From positions 1-7,094 of the forward strand of contig SKOM01000082.1 in assembly GCA_007120095.1 (NCBI GenBank): a stretch of 7,094 nt of DNA. The letters are read 5' to 3'. Positions 1 to 5,491 of the stretch are shown one piece after another. The number at the start of each line of letters is the position of its first letter. Position 1 is the stretch's first letter. Under the pieces are notes generated by a model. It worked only from the letters and a program-made list of their open reading frames with translations, was not told where the DNA came from and did no database searches. The translations under genes were made by a program, and so were the position numbers. The stretch comes from Candidatus Competibacteraceae bacterium (GTDB taxonomy: Bacteria > Pseudomonadota > Gammaproteobacteria > Competibacterales > Competibacteraceae).

Positions 1-2
1 CT

Positions 3-74
3 GATCTGCAAGCATTATTAGCAGTGTTGCATGCTGATCAAGCGCAGTACCTTGAGGCGGTGTCCCCTAGGTAA
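3..74 (+). CDS. C-terminal tail of an unidentified upstream gene (partial)
   Basis: An open frame enters from the left edge and reads 23 residues, ending ...QYLEAVSPR, to a TAA stop at 72-74. This is only 8 bases before the ATG of the large membrane protein, on the same strand, which is the spacing expected inside an operon. The residues are helix-like and rich in Ala, Leu and Gln. They are too few to name a family; a glycosyltransferase or other polysaccharide gene would suit the context, but that is a guess. A 23-codon open frame can also occur by chance. The main support is the stop position and the Shine-Dalgarno-like AGGTAA that overlaps the stop. Confidence 0.55.
   Translation, partial: DLQALLAVLHADQAQYLEAVSPR
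69..74 (+). promoter_or_regulatory. Shine-Dalgarno-like AGGTAA overlapping the upstream stop codon
   Basis: AGGTAA at 69-74 contains the TAA of the preceding frame. The AGGT core ends 10 bases before the ATG at 83. It supports this ATG as the start of the large membrane protein and suggests translation passing from the previous gene. The match to the anti-SD sequence is short, so it is moderate evidence only. Confidence 0.45.
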
Positions 75-82
75 AATCACCC

Positions 83-3000
83 ATGTCAGCCACTCGATCA
101 GCCGTAACCCCTGCTTATGCTAGCGCTCCCTATGGCTGGGCGGCCTTGCTGTCTTTATTAGCGGTACTGTACCTCACCTTATTGCCCTTTGAATTTGGCG
201 ATGTTGCTGTAGCCGAGGCATGGCAGCGATTTTTAGCCATGGAGCAAGGGGCGGTGCGCAGCGGCGCCCGCCAGCAGTGGGTGGCCAACGCCTTGATGTT
301 TATGCCGCTGGGGTTTTTCCTTACGGCTTGGTTGACACTGAACAGACGCAGCGGCTTGGTGCGGCTGTTGCTGGGGATGGTCGTGGCCGCGTTCTGCTTG
401 CTGGTGACGGCCAGCGTTGAATTTGCCCAAATCTGGCTGCCGAACCGCAACCCTTCATTGAATGATATCAGTGCGAACTTCGTCGGTGGGGCCGTCGGTG
501 CCACCGTATGGGTGCTCATCGGGCGACGCATCGCTGCGTGGTGGGACGGAGTACAACGCGAAGGCTTGCGCATTAATGTGACTCAGTTGCTGTTGCTGTA
601 CGGTGTGTTCTATATCGTAGTCAGCCTGTTACCGTTTGATTTTCTGCTATCGCTCAGTGAACTGCAAGCACGCCTGGCTTCCGAGCACTGGAGCTGGTGG
701 ATGCGAGCCGATTACTGCACTGAGACGCAGTTGCGCTGCCTGGCTCTGGACGGTTCTAAAGTGGTGCTGGCCGTGCCCCTAGGGGTTTGGCTGTATCAGC
801 GTTACCATGGTCAGCGTTTAGTCACTCTGTTCGTCACTGGACTGGCATTAGGTCTTGGCGTAGAGGCGGCACAATTTTTACTAGTGACCGGACGTGCTGA
901 TGGGTTTTCGGGATTATTGCGGGTGATGGGCATCGGCACAGGGTTATTACTGGCCGCACAATTTATAAATTTTGCCATTCATATCGATGAATGGCGCCAA
1001 CAGTGGGGCAGAGTGCTCGCTATAGGGGTATGTATCCCTTATACCATGGCGGTCTTTGCTGTTGGTTTGGGCAATCGAGAATTTCATTGGGATGCAGCAC
1101 AGGCTTGGGAGCAATTACAGTCGCTGCGCTGGCTGCCGTTTTATTATCACTATTTTGTCGCCGAAGCGGTGGCTATTCGCAGCGTGTTGCTCACCCTGAT
1201 GCTTTACGCCCCATTAGGGGGGATACTCTGGCTGTGGGCAGGAAACCGCACGATCCGCCCGCTGAGTGCGGTAGCGCTCGGCGCGGTGTTTGCCTTAACG
1301 ATAGAAGCGGTAAAGTTGTTTATTGATGGCCAACGCCCGGATCTAACTAGTGTCTGGTTGGGTGGCTTGGCCGCTTGGGCGGCCTGGCGGGTTTGCACTT
1401 GGGCCACAGTACAGTTTGGCGCAGGTCACTCAGTCTCACCACCCCTACCGAAAGTCACCCGAGTATCGGCACCGAGTCGGCTGGAATCAGCCTCGCTGCC
1501 AGCACGGGTGCTCGGCATCACACTGCTGGCGCTGACTTTAATTCTGGCAATGACTTGGCCGGTAGCAGCCCCGTGGTTGGTGATGGCATTGGTGGCGTAT
1601 ATGGCGTGGCTATGGCATCGTCCTGAGGCTTGGTTATTGGTGATACCGGCTTTGGTGCCAACGCTGAATTTATCCTTGTATACTGGCCGATTTTTTTTCG
1701 ATGAACTGGATTTATTCCTACTGGCCACGCTTGCTGTGCACGCTGTGCATTGGCGCTCCGGCTGGGGATTAGTGCCCTTACCGCGTCTGGTGCGGTGGTC
1801 ATTGTTCGCTGTTGGTTTAGCGTTTTTTGTGAGCTTGGTACGGGGATTACTGCCTTTACAACCCTTGGATGACAATGCGTTGGTACATTATGCCAGTCAT
1901 TATAACGCGCTGCGTGATGCTAAAGGCTTTGTCTGGGCGTTAGTGCTGTTCATGCTACTTAATCAATCCAGTGAGCCACTACGCTTATTATTCCAGCGCT
2001 GGTTGGTACCGGGAATGGTCTTAGGCTTGGTTGGCGTGGTGGCTATTATTCTCTGGGAGCGTGCCACCTATCCGGGGCTATTCGATTTTGCCAGCCGCTA
2101 CCGACTGTCCGCTTTGTTCACCGAAATGCATGTTGGCGGCCCCAGTATTGAGACTTATCTGGTGTTAACGCTGCCCTTTGCCTTGCTTTGGGCAGGGTTA
2201 CAGCGCTCTTGGCTCTGGTGGATTCCCCTGTGTGGACTCCTGGCGGCGGCCTTGTACGGTTTGGTGGTCACCTATTCCCGTGCCGGCTATTTGGGCATGG
2301 CCGTGGTGCTATTAGTGATTTTGGCTGGGGCATTGATAACGGCCGTTACTCGGCGAGGTGCTCAGCGTTGGCAGTTAACGGCTGTCGTTATGGTATTGTT
2401 TATGCTTGTGGGTTCGGTTTTACCGCGAGTCACCGGGGATTTTTTCGCCCAGCGCCTAGAACAGTTAGACAGCGACTTCGCCCGCCGAACCGAGCATTGG
2501 CAACTGGTGATGGCCTTGCGCGAACCGGGTGTTGTGGGTACCTTGCTGGGCGCTGGTTTGGGTGCGTTTCCGAGAACTTATGTTTGGGGTAATCCGCAAG
2601 GTCAAATACCGGCAAATTTTAGCTATGTGCACACCTCTGAAGGTCACCGTCTGCGTATTGGCACGGGCGATTCTTTATTTATTAACCAGCGTTTATCACT
2701 TCCTCCGCACGGTGATTACACCGTAGAGGTTAAGGCGCAGTCTGACCAGACCGCGCGTTTAGGTTTATTTGTGTGTGAAAAATTTGTACGCCATTCATTT
2801 GAATGTCGCCGCACAGCTATGGAGATTGCCCCACCCGGTACGGGCGATAACTCCTCAGTCTGGATATTTAATGCGGACGGTTTAGCCACAGGGCCGTGGT
2901 TCCAACGCCGTCAATTGGTGTTTTCCTTTTCCAACAGCACCGCTGGCAGTATTATCGACATTGAACAAATCCGCTTAACTGCGGCAGACGGACAGGAGTT

Positions 3001-3394
3001 TTTACGTAATGGGGATTTTTCCCAAGGCGGGCGCTATTGGTATTTCACTACCGATAATCTTTGGCCGTGGCGTACCGAGAATCAGTGGTTGGAAATCTTT
3101 TTTGCCCAAGGTTGGCTGGGCTTATTGGCTTTTGTGGCATTGACCTTGTTGGGGCTGATAACCTTGCTGCGCCGAGCGGCTCAAGGCGCATTCGAAGCGA
3201 TTTATGTATTAGCGGCTCTGGCAGGGATGTTAGCCATCGGTGTGTTTAGCACGGTATTTTGGTCGCCACGCTTGACTATGCTGTTTTATTTGGTGCTGTT
3301 GCTCGGTGTGGCGGTGGCGCATGACAGTCTACAGCAACCCACCCGGCGGCGGTTACGCCGCGCTTATACTGGCACTATACCGGATCACAGGTAG
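83..3394 (+). CDS. Triple-VanZ / O-antigen ligase-like fusion membrane protein
   Basis: This 1103-residue polytopic inner-membrane protein has two parts. Residues 18-440 are three tandem VanZ-like modules of four membrane helices each, all in the same orientation: basic residues follow helices 2 and 4 of modules 1 and 2 (NRRSG, GRR; YQRYHGQR, WRQQWGR) and helix 2 of module 3 (GNRTIRP). Residues about 470-1080 resemble the O-antigen ligase / Wzy superfamily: many helices, then RRTEHW at 801-806 and a Gly-rich LLGAGLGAF at 821-829, a large periplasmic loop (about 781-1003), and ENQWLEIFFAQGWLGLL entering the next helix. The loop carries an inserted beta domain. The tail, PTRRRLRR, is cytoplasmic. 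Family members join or polymerise lipid-linked glycans at the periplasmic face; VanZ modules have no settled biochemical role. The protein is far longer than a normal ligase (about 400-450 residues) or VanZ protein (about 150). A polysaccharide polymerase or ligase is the best guess; the substrate is unknown. The start is supported by AGGTAA upstream and the 8-base gap from the previous stop. Confidence 0.85.
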   Translation: MSATRSAVTPAYASAPYGWAALLSLLAVLYLTLLPFEFGDVAVAEAWQRFLAMEQGAVRSGARQQWVANALMFMPLGFFLTAWLTLNRRSGLVRLLLGMVVAAFCLLVTASVEFAQIWLPNRNPSLNDISANFVGGAVGATVWVLIGRRIAAWWDGVQREGLRINVTQLLLLYGVFYIVVSLLPFDFLLSLSELQARLASEHWSWWMRADYCTETQLRCLALDGSKVVLAVPLGVWLYQRYHGQRLVTLFVTGLALGLGVEAAQFLLVTGRADGFSGLLRVMGIGTGLLLAAQFINFAIHIDEWRQQWGRVLAIGVCIPYTMAVFAVGLGNREFHWDAAQAWEQLQSLRWLPFYYHYFVAEAVAIRSVLLTLMLYAPLGGILWLWAGNRTIRPLSAVALGAVFALTIEAVKLFIDGQRPDLTSVWLGGLAAWAAWRVCTWATVQFGAGHSVSPPLPKVTRVSAPSRLESASLPARVLGITLLALTLILAMTWPVAAPWLVMALVAYMAWLWHRPEAWLLVIPALVPTLNLSLYTGRFFFDELDLFLLATLAVHAVHWRSGWGLVPLPRLVRWSLFAVGLAFFVSLVRGLLPLQPLDDNALVHYASHYNALRDAKGFVWALVLFMLLNQSSEPLRLLFQRWLVPGMVLGLVGVVAIILWERATYPGLFDFASRYRLSALFTEMHVGGPSIETYLVLTLPFALLWAGLQRSWLWWIPLCGLLAAALYGLVVTYSRAGYLGMAVVLLVILAGALITAVTRRGAQRWQLTAVVMVLFMLVGSVLPRVTGDFFAQRLEQLDSDFARRTEHWQLVMALREPGVVGTLLGAGLGAFPRTYVWGNPQGQIPANFSYVHTSEGHRLRIGTGDSLFINQRLSLPPHGDYTVEVKAQSDQTARLGLFVCEKFVRHSFECRRTAMEIAPPGTGDNSSVWIFNADGLATGPWFQRRQLVFSFSNSTAGSIIDIEQIRLTAADGQEFLRNGDFSQGGRYWYFTTDNLWPWRTENQWLEIFFAQGWLGLLAFVALTLLGLITLLRRAAQGAFEAIYVLAALAGMLAIGVFSTVFWSPRLTMLFYLVLLLGVAVAHDSLQQPTRRRLRRAYTGTIPDHR
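134..532 (+). repeat. VanZ-like module 1 (residues 18-150), signature intact
   Basis: Four predicted helices at about 18-36, 67-85, 91-112 and 130-147. Conserved VanZ points visible are LPFEF after helix 1 (34-38), N69 followed by PLG (75-77) in helix 2, and E113/Q116 with R122, D128 and N132 around the helix 3-4 turn. This is the best preserved of the three copies: the E-Q-R-D-N set matches that of the free-standing VanZ gene at 3831-4289. Confidence 0.8.
575..976 (+). repeat. VanZ-like module 2 (residues 165-298), degenerate signature
   Basis: Same layout as module 1: helix 1 ending LLPFDF (182-187), a periplasmic loop of about 35 residues, helix 2 with PLG (232-234), helix 3 with E261 and Q264, R271, then a Gly-rich helix 4. 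Where the VanZ signature has Asp and Asn, this copy has S276 and R280 in my manual alignment. The loop contains two cysteines (C212, C219) that could pair in the periplasm. It is probably a diverged duplicate kept for structure. Confidence 0.65.
1010..1402 (+). repeat. VanZ-like module 3 (residues 310-440), degenerate signature
   Basis: Helices at about 310-328, 363-386, 392-414 and 420-437. PLG (377-379) sits in helix 2, E408 in helix 3, R418 in the turn, and LGGLAAW in helix 4. Gln of the signature is K411, Asp is replaced by S423 and Asn by G427 in manual alignment. The periplasmic loop (329-362) is aromatic-rich (WLPFYYHYF). This copy is the most diverged, and the match rests on position and spacing as much as identity. 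Confidence 0.6.
2609..3067 (+). other. Inserted carbohydrate-binding-like beta domain in the ligase periplasmic loop (residues 843-995)
   Basis: Between LLGAGLGAFP and ENQWLEIFF, which lie fairly close together in ordinary ligases, there are about 150 mostly soluble residues with alternating hydrophobic strands (for example YTVEVKAQ, ARLGLFVC, RRQLVFSF, IDIEQIRL). It ends in FLRNGDFSQGGRYWYFTTD, the 'N-G-x-F-x-x-G-x-x-x-W' style of edge motif common in jelly-roll carbohydrate-binding or galactose-binding-like domains. Flanking helix orientation puts it in the periplasm. C898 and C908 could form a disulfide. A glycan-binding role is inferred from fold type and context only. Confidence 0.55.
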
Positions 3395-3399
3395 GCCCT

Positions 3400-3834
3400 A
3401 TGCACTCTTCTTATGATAAAGACTATTATTTCTGGTTCACCGAACAGGCAGGACTATTACGTCGTGGTCTGTGGCAACAGGTGGATGTCGAACACCTGGC
3501 TGAGGAATTGGAAGACATGGGTAAGCGGGAAAAACGCGCCTTACGCAGTCGAGTGGTCGTGTTGCTAGCGCATTTGCTGAAATATACGTATCAGCCACAA
3601 CAGCGTAGTCCCAGTTGGAATGGTACGATTCGCGAGCAGCGCAAGCAGCTCAGTGAATTATTAGACGACAGTCCTAGCCTCAAGCCACGGCTGCTTGAGG
3701 AATTACAAGACGGCTATATTAGCGCCCGATTATTAGCCGCTGGTGATACCGGTCTAGCAGCAACGGCGTTTCCAGAGCAATGTCCATTCACGCTGGAACA
3801 GCTCCTTGACGAACATTTTTGGCCTGAATTATGA
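3400..3834 (+). CDS. DUF29 family protein
   Basis: A 144-residue soluble, largely helical protein of the DUF29 family (PF01724), whose biochemical function is unknown. Family hallmarks are clear and in order: Y-DKDYYFW near the start, D29, EELEDMG (35-41), AHLLKYTYQP (57-66), SW (72-73), R81, SPSLK (91-95), Y106 and A109, FPEQCPFT (124-131) and a closing FWP (140-142). Its length is typical of the family, so it is probably complete. No signal peptide or membrane helix is seen, so it should be cytoplasmic. It starts 5 bases after the stop of the ligase fusion and its TGA overlaps the ATG of the VanZ gene, so it lies in the middle of a membrane-protein operon. This is unusual for a family often found as scattered single genes. 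An AGGT/TAGG stretch overlapping the upstream stop is the likely ribosome binding site. DUF29 identity is secure; its job here is not known. Confidence 0.92.
   Translation: MHSSYDKDYYFWFTEQAGLLRRGLWQQVDVEHLAEELEDMGKREKRALRSRVVVLLAHLLKYTYQPQQRSPSWNGTIREQRKQLSELLDDSPSLKPRLLEELQDGYISARLLAAGDTGLAATAFPEQCPFTLEQLLDEHFWPEL
3831..3834 (+). promoter_or_regulatory. ATGA stop/start overlap (DUF29 to VanZ)
   Basis: The DUF29 stop TGA (3832-3834) shares bases with the VanZ start ATG (3831-3833). There is no strong Shine-Dalgarno just upstream (GGCCTGAATT). Translation of the VanZ gene therefore probably depends on ribosomes finishing DUF29, which would fix the ratio of the two proteins. Confidence 0.75.
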
Positions 3835-4289
3835 ACACCCAACAGCACCACCCCGTACTGGCTCAATTACACACCTGGCTGAACCAGCAGCCGAGTGTGT
3901 TATGGCCTGTGTTATACATGCTGGCCATTTTCGGCCTGTCTTCGGTTCCTGGGGTCATTCCCGAAGATGCTGCTGCGCCCTATCAGATTTTTAACTGGGT
4001 GCCGCCGGCCATCCAGAATTTACTGCATATCCCCGTATACGCCGGTCTGGCCTTTCTATGGCGCTGGTATTGGGCCGTGCCACTGCGGCCACTGGCCGCG
4101 ACCCTGATGGCATTGTTGATCACCATCAGCTACGGTGTATTTGACGAGTGGTATCAGTTGTTTGTACCAGGTCGCTATGCCTCACTGACCGATGTGCTGT
4201 TTAACAGTATTGGTGCGGGCTTGGGCGTGCTGGCGTATAGCTGGATTAACCGCACACTTTATACCAAGACTTCGACGGCCTCTGGATGA
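3831..4289 (+). CDS. VanZ family membrane protein (free-standing)
   Basis: A 152-residue protein with the full VanZ-family (PF04892) layout: a short cytoplasmic N-terminus, helix 1 (about 24-40) ending SSVPG, NLLHIPVYAGLAFL (63-76) with the family His at H66 before helix 2, helix 3 ending in YGVFDEWYQ (E106, Q109), then PGR (113-115), D121, N125 and a Gly-rich helix 4 (about 121-138). VanZ was first named in the vancomycin-resistance transposon Tn1546, where it gives low-level teicoplanin resistance. Most family members are chromosomal proteins of unknown activity, and many lie near cell-surface or polysaccharide genes, as here, so nothing suggests antibiotic resistance. The start is fixed by the ATGA overlap with DUF29. 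The C-terminus (NRTLYTKTSTASG) runs 31 bases into the convergent decarboxylase gene. It keeps the signature residues that modules 2 and 3 of the upstream fusion have lost. Confidence 0.9.
   Translation: MNTQQHHPVLAQLHTWLNQQPSVLWPVLYMLAIFGLSSVPGVIPEDAAAPYQIFNWVPPAIQNLLHIPVYAGLAFLWRWYWAVPLRPLAATLMALLITISYGVFDEWYQLFVPGRYASLTDVLFNSIGAGLGVLAYSWINRTLYTKTSTASG
4259..4289. other. 31-base tail-to-tail overlap of convergent operons
   Basis: The VanZ gene stops with TGA at 4287-4289 on the + strand. The decarboxylase stops with TAA read from 4261 to 4259 on the - strand. Both C-termini are coded by the same 31 base pairs. There is no intergenic space, so any terminator for one operon must lie inside the last gene of the other, and read-through would make antisense RNA to that gene. 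Confidence 0.9.
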
Positions 4290-5491
4290 CCCAGAAATTT
4301 CTCCGGGCTGGCGGTTAAACCGTAGGCACCGGATTGAAACACCACCACCAAATCGCCGATCTCAGCCACCGGCAACATCATACGCTCGCCGAGTAAATCC
4401 AAGGGGGTACACAGCGGCCCCACCACCGAGGCAGTTTCGCGGTCGTTTGCCCCCATGCGATTGGCAATGGCCACGGGGTAGTTTTTGCGGATGATCTGGC
4501 CAAAATTCCCCGATGCCGCTAGGTGATGATGCAGACCGCCATCGGTGACTAGGTAGGGATGACCACGCGAGAGCTTACGGTCAACCACTCGACAGACGTA
4601 CAGTCCCGCTTCGCCGACCAGATAACGCCCGAGTTCAATGACAATGCGGGCTGAGGGCAGGTGTTGGGCAGCATCTGCAACGATGGTGGCAAGATTATCC
4701 CCAATCGGTGCTAAATCCAGATGCGGCTCACCGGGAAAATAGGGAATTCCAAAGCCACCGCCTAAATTCAAAAAGCGCACCGGGGCAGGTGCGTGTTCCG
4801 CCAAGCGCCGGGCGAGATCAAAACTCTGGCGCTGGGCTTCGATAATCGCCTCGGCACGCAGATTCTGCGAACCGGCATACAGATGAAACCCCTCGAACGC
4901 CAGTCCTGCGGTTGCAATCTCAGCCAGCAGCGCCGGGATTTCTTCGGTATCCACCCCGAATTGTTTCGGCCCGCCACCCATTTTCATGCCCGAGCTTTTC
5001 AGCTCGAAATCCGGATTGACCCGCACCGCCACTCGTGCCGGCAGACCGAGTGCTTGAGAGGCAGCCGCCAGCACCGGCACTTCGCGGAACGATTCGATGT
5101 TGATTAAAATACCGGCGGCTACCGCCTGATGCAGTTCCACATCCCGCTTGCCGGGGCCGGCAAAGCTGATTTCTGCCGGATCGGCACCGGCATCCAACGC
5201 CACCTGTAATTCCCCGGCCGAGGCCACATCGATACCATCGACTAAACGCGCCATGTGGCCGACCAGGGCCGGCATGGGATTGGCTTTCATGGCGTAATGC
5301 AGGGAAATCGCTGGCGGCAGGGCTTGTCGCAGTTCCGCCACCCGTCGATCCAGGAGCTGGCGGTCATAGGCATAAAACGGCGTGCGCCCTACGCGAGCGG
5401 CGACGCGGCTGAGCGGCAGGCCGGCGATCAGCAGCTCGCCATTGTCCACCGCGAATTGATGCATGGGGGCATGGGCAGCAGGGGTTTTCAT
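4259..5491 (-). CDS. PLP-dependent decarboxylase, exosortase A-associated type
   Basis: A 410-residue fold-type III (alanine-racemase-like barrel plus beta domain) decarboxylase related to diaminopimelate and ornithine decarboxylases. Visible key residues are the PLP Schiff-base lysine K69 in HYAMKAN, H203 in FHLYAGSQ, the phosphate-binding GGGFG (244-248), ELGR at 286-289 (EPGR in most relatives), the catalytic-type Cys in GPLCTPLD (C361) and the PLP-contacting Tyr in GAYG (Y390). Length and motif wording fit the 'pyridoxal-dependent decarboxylase, exosortase A system-associated' group (TIGR03099), and its partner directly upstream is the matching acyl-CoA ligase. It is cytoplasmic. The substrate is not known; lysine biosynthesis is unlikely given the partner. 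By analogy with butirosin BtrK it could decarboxylate an amino acid held on a carrier protein. ATG at 5491 is chosen because it overlaps the ligase stop (ATGA) and has AAGG 10 bases upstream; the next ATG (codon 10) has no such site. Confidence 0.9.
   Translation of the reverse strand: MKTPAAHAPMHQFAVDNGELLIAGLPLSRVAARVGRTPFYAYDRQLLDRRVAELRQALPPAISLHYAMKANPMPALVGHMARLVDGIDVASAGELQVALDAGADPAEISFAGPGKRDVELHQAVAAGILINIESFREVPVLAAASQALGLPARVAVRVNPDFELKSSGMKMGGGPKQFGVDTEEIPALLAEIATAGLAFEGFHLYAGSQNLRAEAIIEAQRQSFDLARRLAEHAPAPVRFLNLGGGFGIPYFPGEPHLDLAPIGDNLATIVADAAQHLPSARIVIELGRYLVGEAGLYVCRVVDRKLSRGHPYLVTDGGLHHHLAASGNFGQIIRKNYPVAIANRMGANDRETASVVGPLCTPLDLLGERMMLPVAEIGDLVVVFQSGAYGLTASPEKFLGHPEAVEVLV
5488..5491 (-). 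promoter_or_regulatory. ATGA stop/start overlap (ligase to decarboxylase)
   Basis: The ligase stop TGA (5490-5488) overlaps the decarboxylase ATG (5491-5489) on the - strand. AAGG at 5505-5502 lies within the end of the ligase gene, 10 bases before the ATG. This implies coupled translation of two enzymes that probably act in succession. Confidence 0.8.

Noticed and set aside
130..573. 147-codon - strand open frame opposite VanZ module 1
   Set aside because: No family resemblance, no ribosome binding site of note, and full overlap with a strongly supported gene.
1426..1875. 149-codon antisense open frame on the - strand within the large membrane protein
   Set aside because: It lies wholly inside a gene with clear domain structure; its translation is low-complexity, rich in Ser, Thr, Lys and Ala, with no recognisable motif. 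It is a shadow of the coding strand.
3831..4289. Glycopeptide (teicoplanin) resistance role for the VanZ protein
   Set aside because: No vanA-type ligase, vanH, vanX or regulators nearby; the context is polysaccharide and exosortase-related, and most chromosomal VanZ proteins have no link to resistance.
4281..4295. Small inverted repeat TCTGG-ATGAC-CCAGA at the convergent junction, considered as a shared terminator
   Set aside because: The stem is only 5 base pairs, is not GC-rich and has no T-run after it on either strand, so chance is the simpler explanation.
4259..5491. Annotation as diaminopimelate decarboxylase (lysA)
   Set aside because: ELGR replaces EPGR, the HLYAGSQ wording differs, and the gene is coupled to an exosortase A-type ligase rather than lysine biosynthesis genes.
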